From an uncultured Oscillospiraceae bacterium (GTDB lineage: Bacteria; Bacillota; Clostridia; Oscillospirales; Oscillospiraceae), in contig CAKSWA010000015.1 in assembly GCA_934511165.1 (NCBI GenBank), positions 1-44,602 on the forward strand: a DNA stretch of 44,602 nucleotides. Direction: 5' to 3'. Shown piece after piece: positions 1 through 14,692 of the stretch (position 1 is its first letter; every line of letters starts with the position of its first letter). Below the pieces are notes generated by a model. The model was not told the DNA's origin. It ran no database searches and saw nothing but the letters and a program-made list of their open reading frames with translations. Made by a program: the position numbers and the translations under genes.

Positions 1-71
1 TAATAGCAAAAATTTAAATTTTGGTTTGGATTTATTCTACAGGAACTTTGCTTATTTTGCAACACCTAAAA

Positions 72-2150
72 TCAGGCTTTGTTGCCGCGCTTGCCGATGA
101 TGGCCTCCTGGAGGCTCTTCGGAAGCTCAACATAGGTGTGCGGCTCCATGCTGTAGTTGGCACGGCCCTGCGTTTTGGAGCGCAGATCGGTCGAATAGCC
201 AAACATGGAAGCGAGCGGCACCTCTGCCGTAACGATCGCGACGCCGTTGCGGATGTCCGTTCCGGCAACCTGACCGCGGCGGGCGTTGAGATCGCCGATA
301 ACGTCGCCCATATACTGGTCGGGCGTCGTGACGACTACCTTCATGATGGGCTCAAGCAGCGTGGGACCCGCTTTCTGCGCGGCTTCCTTGAAAGCCATGC
401 TGCCGCAGATCTTAAACGCCATTTCGCTCGAGTCAACCTCGTGGTAGCTGCCGTCGAGAAGTGTGACCTTCACGTCGACAACCGGATAACCGGCGAGCAC
501 GCCGGACGCCATGGCGCCCTGGATGCCCTGATCGACGCTGGGGATAAACTCCTTCGGAATGGCGCCGCCGGTGACGGCGTTGATGAACTCATAACCCTTG
601 CCCGGGTTCGGCTCGATCTGAATCTTGGCCTGAGCAAACTGGCCCTTGCCGCCGGACTGACGTGCGTAGCGCATATCAACCGTAGCATTGCCGCGGATGG
701 TCTCCTTGTAGGAAACCTGCGGCTTGCCGACGTTCGCCTCAACCTTGAACTCGCGGAGCAGACGATCCACGATGATCTCCAGATGGAGCTCGCCCATGCC
801 GGCGATGATGGTCTGTCCCGTCTCCTCGTCCGTATAGGTCTTGAAGGTGGGATCCTCTTCGCTCAGCTTGGAGAGCGCGATCGCCATCTTTTCCTGACCG
901 GCTTTGGTCTTGGGCTCGATGGCAACGCGGATAACGGGCTCGGGGAATTCCATCGATTCGAGAACGACCGGGTGCTTGTCGTCGCAGAGAGTATCACCCG
1001 TGCGGGTGTTTTTCAAACCCACAACGGCGGCGATCTCACCGGCATAGACAGCGTCGATGTCCTCGCGATGGTTCGCGTGCATGTGCAGCAGACGACCGAG
1101 ACGCTCGCGCTGACCGCGGACGGTGTTCACAGCGGTCTCGCCGGCCTTGATGGAGCCGGAGTAGACACGCATGAACGCCAAGCGTCCAACGAAGGGATCC
1201 GTCATCACCTTGAAAACGAGACCGGCGAAGGGGCCGTTCACGTCCGCAGGAAGAGTGACCTCTTCCTCCGTCTTGGGGTTCACGCCGACAACGGGCGGAA
1301 CATCCAGCGGAGAGGGCAGGAAATCGACAATGGCGTCGAGGAGCTTCTGCACGCCTTTGTTCTTGTACGACGTGCCGCAGAGCACCGGAACCATGCTGCC
1401 GCTGACGGTCGCCTTGCGGATGACCGTGCGCAGACGGTCAGCGGGGATTTCCTCGCCTTCCAGATACATCTCTGCGATCTCGTCGTCATAGAGGGATACG
1501 GCATCGATAAGCTTTTCCCGATACTCGGCGGCAAGATCCGCCATGTCCTCGGGGATGGGCTCCACGCGCATATCCTTGCCCAGATCGTCATAGAAAACAA
1601 CGGAGTCCATGTCGATGAGATCGATGATCCCACGGAAATCCGATTCCTTACCGATGGGCAGCTGGATAGGCACGGCATTCGCCTTCAGGCGGTCATAGAT
1701 CATGTCCATGACGTTGTAGAAGTCGGCGCCGGTGATATCCATTTTGTTAACGTAGATCATGCGCGGAACATTGTAATGATCCGCCTGACGCCACACCGTT
1801 TCCGTCTGGGGCTCGACACCGCCCTTTGCGCAGAGGACGGTTACGCAGCCGTCCAGCACGCGCAGGCAGCGCTCCACCTCGGCGGTGAAGTCCACGTGAC
1901 CCGGCGTATCGATGATATTGATGCGCGTATCCTTCCAGAAGCAGGTGGTAGCAGCGCTGGTGATGGTGATACCGCGCTCCTGCTCCTGCACCATCCAGTC
2001 CATCGTGGCGCTGCCTTCATGGGTCTCACCCATTTTGTAGTTGACGCCGGTATAGAAGAGAATACGCTCGGTAGTCGTCGTCTTACCTGCATCAATGTGC
2101 GCCATGATGCCGATGTTTCTGGTTTTTTCAAGTGAATATGATCTGGGCAT
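72..2150 (-). CDS. fusA: Translation elongation factor G (EF-G)
   Basis: Cytosolic GTPase that translocates tRNA and mRNA on the ribosome and, with RRF, helps recycle it. The 692-residue product has the family length. The N-terminus carries the P-loop AHIDAGKTT, then the switch-II DTPGHVDF and the guanine-specificity NKMD motifs, followed by the domain II-V sequence typical of EF-G, ending near GKRGNKA. The ATG is only 21 bases after the rpsG stop, so it is the distal gene of an rpsL-rpsG-fusA unit on the minus strand. The 71 bases beyond its stop hold no gene; tuf would be the expected next gene but lies outside the window. A 704-codon open frame on the opposite strand is a codon-bias shadow. 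Confidence 0.98.
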   Translation of the reverse strand: MPRSYSLEKTRNIGIMAHIDAGKTTTTERILFYTGVNYKMGETHEGSATMDWMVQEQERGITITSAATTCFWKDTRINIIDTPGHVDFTAEVERCLRVLDGCVTVLCAKGGVEPQTETVWRQADHYNVPRMIYVNKMDITGADFYNVMDMIYDRLKANAVPIQLPIGKESDFRGIIDLIDMDSVVFYDDLGKDMRVEPIPEDMADLAAEYREKLIDAVSLYDDEIAEMYLEGEEIPADRLRTVIRKATVSGSMVPVLCGTSYKNKGVQKLLDAIVDFLPSPLDVPPVVGVNPKTEEEVTLPADVNGPFAGLVFKVMTDPFVGRLAFMRVYSGSIKAGETAVNTVRGQRERLGRLLHMHANHREDIDAVYAGEIAAVVGLKNTRTGDTLCDDKHPVVLESMEFPEPVIRVAIEPKTKAGQEKMAIALSKLSEEDPTFKTYTDEETGQTIIAGMGELHLEIIVDRLLREFKVEANVGKPQVSYKETIRGNATVDMRYARQSGGKGQFAQAKIQIEPNPGKGYEFINAVTGGAIPKEFIPSVDQGIQGAMASGVLAGYPVVDVKVTLLDGSYHEVDSSEMAFKICGSMAFKEAAQKAGPTLLEPIMKVVVTTPDQYMGDVIGDLNARRGQVAGTDIRNGVAIVTAEVPLASMFGYSTDLRSKTQGRANYSMEPHTYVELPKSLQEAIIGKRGNKA

Positions 2151-2171
2151 AAATCTCTACCTTTGCTGAAA

Positions 2172-2642
2172 TTACCAACGATAGTGGGCGAAGGCCTTGT
2201 TGGACTCGGCCATCTTGTGCGTATCCTCGCGCTTCTTGACGGAGGCGCCGGTGTTGTTCACGGCGTCCATGATCTCGTTGGCGAGACGCTCCTTCATGGT
2301 CTTTTCGCTGCGCTTGCGGGAGTAGCCGACCAGCCAGCGGAGACCGAGGGTCTGACGACGCTCCGGACGAACCTCGATAGGCACCTGGTAGGTGGCGCCG
2401 CCGACACGGCGGGCCTTGACTTCCAGAGCCGGCATGATGTTGTTGAGAGCTTCGGTAAACACCTCAAGCGGATTGCGATCCAGCTTCTTCTGGATCAGGT
2501 CAAAGGCGTCGTAAACCACCTTCTGGGCCACGCCTTTTTTGCCGTCCAGCATAACACCGTTGATGAGCTTGGTCACCAGAACGCTGTTGTATACGGGATC
2601 CGGCAAGATTTCTCTTTTGGGAACGTTACCTCTTCTGGGCAC
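2172..2642 (-). CDS. rpsG: 30S ribosomal protein S7
   Basis: Primary 16S rRNA-binding protein that nucleates assembly of the 30S head and contacts the E/P-site tRNA region. The 156-residue product is the normal S7 length and begins PRRGNVPKREILPD. I chose the GTG at 2642, not the in-frame ATG at 2660. The ATG lies in the AAGGAGG that serves as the ribosome binding site, 7 bases from the GTG, and starting there would add six residues (MKEGSK) absent from S7 proteins. It lies between rpsL and fusA, the classical str order. Confidence 0.97.
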   Translation of the reverse strand: MPRRGNVPKREILPDPVYNSVLVTKLINGVMLDGKKGVAQKVVYDAFDLIQKKLDRNPLEVFTEALNNIMPALEVKARRVGGATYQVPIEVRPERRQTLGLRWLVGYSRKRSEKTMKERLANEIMDAVNNTGASVKKREDTHKMAESNKAFAHYRW

Positions 2643-2774
2643 TTTGCTTCCCTCCTTCATTATGAAATGATCTCAAAGGTACTCGACGGCAGCGCTCTGC
2701 CGCCGCTGTGTCCAAAAGGTTATCATATAAATAAAATATATCAATAACCAACAGGACACTGTTGGGGGTTTCGC
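2643..2774 (-). other. rpsL-rpsG spacer with nested inverted repeats
   Basis: This 132-base gap is long for a str operon. On the minus strand it holds a 7-bp stem (CCAACAG/CTGTTGG, 2749-2766), an A/T-rich imperfect inverted repeat with GGTTAT/ATAACC ends (2719-2750) and a short GC-rich hairpin (CGGCAG/CTGCCG) nearer the rpsG start. There is no clear promoter. The structures could form an mRNA processing site or an S7 autoregulatory leader; neither is shown by sequence alone. Confidence 0.4.
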
Positions 2775-3197
2775 TTACTTCTTACCCGCCTTGGGTCTCT
2801 TGGCGCCGTACTTGGAGCGGGACTGGCAGCGGCCATTGACGCCCTGGGAATCGAGTGTGCCGCGGATGATGTGGTAACGGACACCGGGCAGGTCCTTGAC
2901 ACGGCCGCCGCGAATCATAACGACGGAGTGCTCCTGCAGGTTGTGGCCGACACCGGGAATGTAGGCGGTCACTTCGTAACCGTTGGTGAGACGGACACGG
3001 GCGATCTTACGCAGAGCGGAGTTCGGCTTCTTAGGAGTCGAGGTACGCACAGCGGTGCAGACGCCGCGCTTCTGGGGAGAAGACTGGTCGGTCTCGCGGT
3101 TCTTCAGAGTGTTCAGGCCTTTCTGCATGGCAGGAGAGGTGGACTTGTAGGTCACCTGCTCTCTTCCCTTACGGACAAGCTGGTTAAATGTGGGCAT
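2775..3197 (-). CDS. rpsL: 30S ribosomal protein S12
   Basis: Decoding-centre ribosomal protein and the classical target of streptomycin-resistance mutations. The product is 140 residues and begins MPTFNQLVRKGR. It contains the TPKKPNSALRK loop with the wild-type lysine and the downstream PGVGHNLQEHS segment, so no obvious resistance substitution is present. The start at 3197 is set by family alignment and by a GGAGG 6-7 bases upstream; the frame opens 14 codons earlier but those residues are not S12-like. It is the first gene of the rpsL-rpsG-fusA unit and has its own promoter about 60 bases upstream. The L7Ae-like gene often found between rpoC and rpsL in Firmicutes is absent here. Confidence 0.97.
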   Translation of the reverse strand: MPTFNQLVRKGREQVTYKSTSPAMQKGLNTLKNRETDQSSPQKRGVCTAVRTSTPKKPNSALRKIARVRLTNGYEVTAYIPGVGHNLQEHSVVMIRGGRVKDLPGVRYHIIRGTLDSQGVNGRCQSRSKYGAKRPKAGKK

Positions 3198-3213
3198 GAT
3201 TTTCCTCCTTTCC

Positions 3214-3249
3214 TCAAAAAAATGCTCTTGTGCGGGCACCAGCCCACAC
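3214..3249 (-). promoter_or_regulatory. Hairpin plus T-run in the rpsL 5' leader
   Basis: On the minus strand an 8-bp stem (GUGUGGGC pairing with GCCCGCAC, loop UGGU, 3230-3249) forms right after the predicted transcription start. It is followed after about seven bases by a run of seven T residues (3216-3222). It resembles a weak attenuator or a ribosomal-protein leader element. The gap between stem and T-run makes efficient termination uncertain. Confidence 0.4.
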
Positions 3250-3257
3250 GATTTCTG

Positions 3258-3286
3258 ATTCTAACAGAATGCACAAGAATAGTCAA
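3258..3286 (-). promoter_or_regulatory. SigA-type promoter for rpsL-rpsG-fusA
   Basis: Read on the minus strand: TTGACT (3286-3281), a 17-base spacer, TAGAAT (3263-3258). It lies between the rpoC terminator and rpsL, giving a predicted start near 3251 and a leader of about 54 bases. It indicates that the str genes are transcribed independently of rpoBC. Confidence 0.8.
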
Positions 3287-3339
3287 GAAAATTCTGTAAT
3301 TTTTCCGAGCAAAAATTTCTCATATTGCCGGAGGAAGGC

Positions 3340-3375
3340 GGAAAAATTCCGGGGTGACGGATCACCCCGGAATTT
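3340..3375 (-). terminator. Rho-independent terminator downstream of rpoC
   Basis: A perfect 12-13 bp stem (AATTCCGGGGTG pairing with CACCCCGGAATT around a six-base loop) lies 9 bases after the rpoC stop. On the minus strand it is followed by a T5 run. It comes after rpoC and before the rpsL promoter. Confidence 0.88.
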
Positions 3376-3383
3376 AATTCGGC

Positions 3384-10786
<7,403 letters not shown>

Positions 10787-10805
10787 CGGCGAATCTCCCT
10801 TTTTC

Positions 10806-10829
10806 CGCCGGAGGAGCTTATCTCCGGCG
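10806..10829 (-). promoter_or_regulatory. Hairpin in the rpoB leader
   Basis: A perfect 8-bp stem (CGCCGGAG/CTCCGGCG with an 8-base loop) ends just upstream of the AGGGAG ribosome binding site of rpoB. It has no U-tract, so it is not a simple terminator. It could affect translation or transcript stability; no known family was recognised. Confidence 0.45.
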
Positions 10830-10997
10830 CAGAATACCCGTTCCGGGGGGAATATGGTTTGCTGTGCCGCTTTTGTGAAACGCCCGGTTGCGTTGTGAAA
10901 ATATCCGTATCCGGGTTGATTTTTCACGGAGCGGCTGATATACTAACGATAGTAAAAGGGGCTGTATGCGGCTACCCATAGCAACATATAGCAATTT

Positions 10998-11026
10998 ATT
11001 ATACCAAGCCGTCCTTGTAGTGTCAA
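10998..11026 (-). promoter_or_regulatory. Consensus SigA promoter for rpoBC
   Basis: On the minus strand: TTGACA (11026-11021), exactly 17 bases, TATAAT (11003-10998). Both hexamers match consensus perfectly. The predicted start near 10991 leaves a leader of about 205 bases before rpoB, in which apart from the hairpin at 10806-10829 nothing was recognised. Confidence 0.92.
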
Positions 11027-11051
11027 GGGCGATTTTTTTATAATTTCTGTA

Positions 11052-11080
11052 TTGCCGTGAGCCGCTGTTTGCCGTAAAAT
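11052..11080 (+). promoter_or_regulatory. Candidate SigA promoter for the membrane protein gene
   Basis: TTGCCG (11052-11057), 17 bases, TAAAAT (11075-11080), about 32 bases upstream of the ATG at 11112. Spacing is ideal and the -10 is good, but the -35 is imperfect. It is divergent from the rpoB promoter. Confidence 0.5.
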
Positions 11081-11111
11081 ACACAGAAACAACGCATTTC
11101 CGGAGCTGTCA

Positions 11112-12305
11112 ATGGAACGATTTCTGATTTTGCTCGCCCTTGCGGGACTGAGCTACCTTCTGCTGTATACCGAGGGGCTTGTAAAAAATTCCCGAACGCG
11201 TTTTGCCGTGCTCGGCGTTCTGCTCGCCGCATTCGGCGTTCGGTTTTTCCTTTTCGGCATCGCGCCGAACGACACGGCAAGCGCCGTGGAAAGCGCCATT
11301 GCCTGGTATCGCGACGCCGGAGGCTTCTGGGGCATTCGCTCCTCCGCGCTTCCCTACTCGATCCCGGTGCAGTACTTCATGGCATTCTTTTCTCTCGCGC
11401 CGGGCGGCGGGCTTACTTTATTTAAATATCTCTGCGTCTTTGCCGAGGTGACGATGGCCTGGGCGGCGCAGCGGTGCGTGCAATGCGTCACAGTACGCGC
11501 ACAGCCGCGGCTCTTTGCCTTCCTCATCGTGCTGCTTCTCCCCTCCGGCATCTTTCAGGGCGTCTGCTCCGCCACGGGCGACAGTCTTTGGTGGGTGTTC
11601 ATCGCGCTCGCAGCCTCCTGCGCCATGCGCGGGGAGTGGCGCTGGTGCGCAGGGATGCTTGCGCTTGCCGTAGCGTTCCATCCCTCGGCGCTCTGGATCG
11701 TGCCGGTGTTCTGGGTGTTCACCGCCGTGCGGCGCAACACATGGTTTTCGCTGCTCCATCTCGTCGGCTGGTATATCGCCGTCATGATCCCGGCGCTGCT
11801 GCTCGGCCGTCCCGGCGGCGATTGCCTGCCGTTTTACCCGGCGCTCGGAACGCTCACCGCGCGACCGCTCTTCGGCGGTGCGCCGGGCATATACTCGCTT
11901 ACGCAATATTCCTTCATCGCCCCGACCGGCATCGCGCTTTACGTTGTTTTCGCGCTGCTGCTCGTATGGCGCATGAGCCGGAAGAGTCTCGCCGCCGACC
12001 GGCGGCGGCAGCTCACAGCGCTTTCGCTCGCCTCGCTCTGTGCCGTGGCGCTCCTGCCGTGGATGAGCGCCGACAGCCTTTACGGCGCGGAGGTGCTTCT
12101 CGTTGCCCTCTGCTGTCTGGAGCCGAAGGTCATCCCGGCGGCGGTGTGCGTGAGCTTTGCCTCGGCGCTCGCGCTCTTGAAGGACATTTACGGCAGCGCC
12201 GTCTTCCTCCCGCTCGGTTGGGCGAGTCTCGCCCTCCTCGCCGCCATGGTCATTCTCACGCTATATCTTCTGCTGAAAAATAAGACCGTTCGACGCACAG
12301 CATAA
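11112..12305 (+). CDS. Polytopic membrane protein, GT-C glycosyltransferase-like
   Basis: A 397-residue, very hydrophobic protein with about ten predicted membrane segments. Its length and layout resemble membrane glycosyltransferases of the GT-C/mannosyltransferase type, including an early acidic loop after the second segment (APNDTASAVESAIAWY). I see no decisive catalytic motif, so the enzyme class is tentative. The ATG has a GGAG seven bases upstream. The gene is divergent from rpoB and convergent with alaA, with a shared bidirectional terminator, so it appears monocistronic. A membrane protein of unknown function is the safe call. Confidence 0.6.
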   Translation: MERFLILLALAGLSYLLLYTEGLVKNSRTRFAVLGVLLAAFGVRFFLFGIAPNDTASAVESAIAWYRDAGGFWGIRSSALPYSIPVQYFMAFFSLAPGGGLTLFKYLCVFAEVTMAWAAQRCVQCVTVRAQPRLFAFLIVLLLPSGIFQGVCSATGDSLWWVFIALAASCAMRGEWRWCAGMLALAVAFHPSALWIVPVFWVFTAVRRNTWFSLLHLVGWYIAVMIPALLLGRPGGDCLPFYPALGTLTARPLFGGAPGIYSLTQYSFIAPTGIALYVVFALLLVWRMSRKSLAADRRRQLTALSLASLCAVALLPWMSADSLYGAEVLLVALCCLEPKVIPAAVCVSFASALALLKDIYGSAVFLPLGWASLALLAAMVILTLYLLLKNKTVRRTA

Positions 12306-12313
12306 TAAAATTG

Positions 12314-12352
12314 AGCCCGCGGGAGCCGAAGCTTCCGCGGGCTTTCATTATT
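12314..12352. terminator. Bidirectional terminator between the membrane gene and alaA
   Basis: The inverted repeat AGCCCGCGGGAG / CTTCCGCGGGCT (12314-12343) lies between two convergent stop codons. T-rich sequence follows on the plus side (TTTCATTATTTC) and CAATTTTATT on the minus side. It probably serves both genes. Confidence 0.8.
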
Positions 12353-12373
12353 TCAATACTTCAATATTCAAGC

Positions 12374-13603
12374 TCAGTCCTTCTGCCGGTAGCTGCCGAA
12401 GAACTTTTCCAGACGCCGGGAGGCGTCGTTCAGAGAAACGAGGTCGGGCAGGTAGACGATGCGGAAGTGATCCGGTTCGCCCCAGTTGAAGCCCGTACCG
12501 GCGGTGACGAGGATTCTCTGTTCCTTCAGAAGATCCAGCGCCATCTGCTCGTCGCTGTGGATATTGAATTTCTTTGTATCCACCTTCGGGAAGATGTAGA
12601 ACGCCGCTCTCGGCTTGGCCGCGCTCAATCCGGGGATGGAATTGAGCGTTTTCCAGATGAGCTCGCGCTGCTCATACAGCCGTCCGCCGGGGCAGAGATA
12701 TTCGTCCACCGACTGATAGCCGCCAAGGGAGGTCTGGATGATGCTCTGCGCCGGAACGTTGGAGCAAAGGCGCATTTTGGCGAGGAGGTTGAGTCCTTCG
12801 ATATACCCCTTGGCGTGAGACTTATCGCCGGCGAGGCACACCCAGCCGACGCGGAAGCCCGCAACGCGGTGGGACTTGGAAAGGCCGTTGAAGCAGAGCG
12901 TCAGAAGATCGGGCGCGAGCGAGGCGAGCGCGATATGCTCGTCCTCCCCCTGCATAACGAGGCGGTCATAAATCTCGTCGGCAAAGAGGATGAGATCGTT
13001 CTCGCGGGCGACCTGCACGATCTGCTCCAAAATCTCCTTCGGATAGAGCGCGCCGGTCGGGTTGTTCGGGTTGATGACAACAATGCCCTTCGTCTTGGGT
13101 GTGACCTTGGAGCGGAGGTCGTTGATATCGGGATACCAGTCCTGCTGCTCATCGCAGAGATAATGCACCGCCTTGCCGCCGGCGAGCGTGATGGACGCCG
13201 TCCAGAGCGGGTAATCCGGCGCGGGGACGAGAATTTCGTCGCCGTCGTCGAGCAGGCCCTGCATGGTGAGCGTGATGAGCTCGCTCACGCCGTTGCCGGT
13301 GAAGATGTCGTTGATGCCGACATTGGGGATACCCTTGAGCTGGCAGTACTGCATGATCGCCTTGCGGGCGGAGAACAGGCCGCGGGAATCGGAGTAGCCC
13401 TCGCAGTTGCGCAGGTTATAGATCATATCGAGAATGACCTCGTCGGGGGCATAAAAGCCGAAGGGCGCGGGGTTGCCAATGTTGAGCTTCAGTATATTCG
13501 CGCCGCGCGCTTCCATGCGCATGGCTTCGTCCATTACGGGACCGCGAATGTCGTAGCAGACGTTGTCAAGCTTTTTGGACTGCTCGTAATTTTTCTTTTC
13601 CAT
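12374..13603 (-). CDS. alaA: Pyridoxal-phosphate aminotransferase, alanine type (AlaA-like)
   Basis: Class I/II aminotransferase of 409 residues, predicted to interconvert pyruvate plus glutamate with alanine plus 2-oxoglutarate. Recognisable blocks are the N-terminal RGPVMDEAMRME with LKLNIGNPAPFGF, the cofactor/substrate segment VINPNNPTGALYP, the ADEIYDRL cofactor aspartate, the PLP-binding lysine in FNGLSKSHRVAGFRVGW, and a C-terminal DHFRIVYLP with the carboxylate-binding Arg. These match the AlaA (YfbQ) branch. The ATG has AAAGGAG at good spacing. The T-box leader upstream has an alanine specifier, which independently supports alanine synthesis as its job. Substrate specificity has not been proven. 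Confidence 0.88.
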   Translation of the reverse strand: MEKKNYEQSKKLDNVCYDIRGPVMDEAMRMEARGANILKLNIGNPAPFGFYAPDEVILDMIYNLRNCEGYSDSRGLFSARKAIMQYCQLKGIPNVGINDIFTGNGVSELITLTMQGLLDDGDEILVPAPDYPLWTASITLAGGKAVHYLCDEQQDWYPDINDLRSKVTPKTKGIVVINPNNPTGALYPKEILEQIVQVARENDLILFADEIYDRLVMQGEDEHIALASLAPDLLTLCFNGLSKSHRVAGFRVGWVCLAGDKSHAKGYIEGLNLLAKMRLCSNVPAQSIIQTSLGGYQSVDEYLCPGGRLYEQRELIWKTLNSIPGLSAAKPRAAFYIFPKVDTKKFNIHSDEQMALDLLKEQRILVTAGTGFNWGEPDHFRIVYLPDLVSLNDASRRLEKFFGSYRQKD

Positions 13604-13620
13604 GGTGTTTCTCCTTTATC

Positions 13621-13883
13621 GCAAAAATGAAAACGCCCTGAGCCAATCGGCTCAGGGCGGAAAATACTCCGTGTTACCACCTGAATTCGGACAAGATGTC
13701 CGCACTCTGCCCGGTACTGCATACCGGCTCTCAATATAACGGCGAGACTCCGTCCGGGCATTTTCTCCCGGCCGCTCAGGGATGGCTTCCGAACGGAACG
13801 CATCAAGGCTTTCACCAACCGCCTCTTCTCTGCATGCGAACGATGTCCGTACTCTTTCCCGTCAAAGCGTTTTCTTATGGATT
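13621..13883 (-). promoter_or_regulatory. T-box riboswitch, tRNA-Ala specific (GCC specifier)
   Basis: The minus-strand leader of alaA shows the T-box landmarks in order. The Stem I loop-E partner AGAGTA lies near 13850. The distal block AGAGAAGAGGCGG followed by TTGGTGAAAGCC comes next. Then GAA is followed by the specifier trinucleotide GCC (13786-13784) and ATCCCTGAG. The T-box bulge GGTGGTAACACGG (near 13681) comes before the terminator hairpin. GCC is an alanine codon, and the TGGT bulge pairs with the ACCA end expected of tRNA-Ala. Uncharged tRNA-Ala would stabilise the antiterminator and turn on the aminotransferase. Confidence 0.9.
13624..13659 (-). terminator. T-box-controlled terminator of alaA
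   Basis: An 11-bp perfect stem (CGCCCTGAGCC/GGCTCAGGGCG, loop GATT, 13634-13659) is followed on the minus strand by TTTTCATTTTT. The 5' arm follows the T-box sequence directly, so the antiterminator and terminator are alternatives. Confidence 0.9.
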
Positions 13884-13889
13884 GAGTGG

Positions 13890-13918
13890 AGTCTACCACC
13901 GATTTTGCCGAATGTCAA
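13890..13918 (-). promoter_or_regulatory. SigA promoter for the alaA T-box transcript
   Basis: On the minus strand: TTGACA (13918-13913), 17 bases, TAGACT (13895-13890). The predicted start near 13883 lies at the foot of Stem I of the T-box. Confidence 0.85.
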
Positions 13919-13952
13919 GCGCCAAGCGAAAAAACTATGGAATGTGCCTGTG

Positions 13953-13989
13953 CTTTCAGCTTCCTTTCAGATTCATGTTGTAGTATAAT
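13953..13989 (+). promoter_or_regulatory. Candidate autoregulated promoter with OmpR-type direct repeat
   Basis: A perfect -10 (TATAAT, 13984-13989) has no consensus -35. Instead two identical 7-mers CTTTCAG lie at 13953-13959 and 13964-13970, separated by four bases. This 7+4 pattern (11-bp period) is typical of OmpR/PhoB-family operators, and the second copy covers the -35 position. It lies directly upstream of the response regulator gene. Confidence 0.6.
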
Positions 13990-14014
13990 GCGAACGACAA
14001 AAGAGGTGTATGCC

Positions 14015-14692
14015 ATGAAAATACTGATCGTAGAGGATGAAAAGCTGCTGGCCGACTCGCTCAAAACGCTTCTGGAAAGTAAGGGATTTGACGTAGAAAC
14101 CGTGTACGACGGCATTTCCGGCGCGGAGTACGCCGAGCTCGGCGTGTACGATCTGCTGATACTGGATGTGATGATGCCCGGCATGGACGGGTACGCCGTT
14201 GCGCGCTCCGTCCGAGCGAGGCGGTGCGGCGTGCCGATTCTGATGCTCACGGCGCGTTCGAGTCTGGAAGACCGCGTGGAAGGCTTGAATGCCGGAGCAG
14301 ATTATTATCTTACGAAACCCTTTGATGCGCGCGAGCTGCTTGCGTGCATCAATGCGCTTCTGCGGCGGCAGGGCGCGCAGGTAGACGCGCTCTCCTTCGG
14401 GAACACGTCCCTCGACCTTGCCTCCAGCACGCTCTGCTGCGGCGAGAAGTCCGTGCGGCTCTCGGCGCGGGAGTTTGACGTGATGCGTCTGCTCCTCCAG
14501 TCCGGCGGCAGCAATCTCTCCAAGGAAGCGCTGCTCTCCCGCGTGTGGGGCTTTGATTCCAACGCCGTGGAAAACAGCGTAGAAGTTTATGTCGGCTTTC
14601 TGCGCAAGAAGCTGGCGAGCATCGGGTCAAACGTTCGGATCGAATCCGTCCGGCGGCTCGGCTATCATCTGGAGGTGGCTTCCTCATGCTGA
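14015..14692 (+). CDS. OmpR/PhoB-family response regulator
   Basis: A 225-residue DNA-binding response regulator. The receiver domain (about 1-115) shows the acidic pair Glu7-Asp8, the phospho-acceptor Asp51 in LLILDVMMPGMDG, Thr79 and Lys101 in LTKPF. The C-terminal winged helix (about 130-222) contains LSAREFDVMRLLL and VEVYVGFLRKKL. The ATG at 14015 with AGAGGTG upstream begins MKILIVEDE; the frame opens earlier but without receiver-like sequence. It overlaps the kinase gene by seven bases. The direct repeat in its promoter suggests autoregulation. The signal and targets are unknown. Confidence 0.93.
   Translation: MKILIVEDEKLLADSLKTLLESKGFDVETVYDGISGAEYAELGVYDLLILDVMMPGMDGYAVARSVRARRCGVPILMLTARSSLEDRVEGLNAGADYYLTKPFDARELLACINALLRRQGAQVDALSFGNTSLDLASSTLCCGEKSVRLSAREFDVMRLLLQSGGSNLSKEALLSRVWGFDSNAVENSVEVYVGFLRKKLASIGSNVRIESVRRLGYHLEVASSC

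Noticed and set aside
21..2135. 704-codon open frame on the plus strand opposite fusA
   Set aside because: It mirrors a highly conserved fusA frame, has no family similarity and no ribosome binding site; GC-rich codon bias keeps the opposite frame open.
10787..10927. N-terminal extension of rpoB by 47 codons
   Set aside because: It reads through a leader hairpin, gives sequence unlike RpoB, and a better start with AGGGAG exists at 10786.
12311..13630. 439-codon plus-strand frame opposite alaA
   Set aside because: Starts in the terminator region and covers a well-supported aminotransferase on the other strand; no domain recognised.
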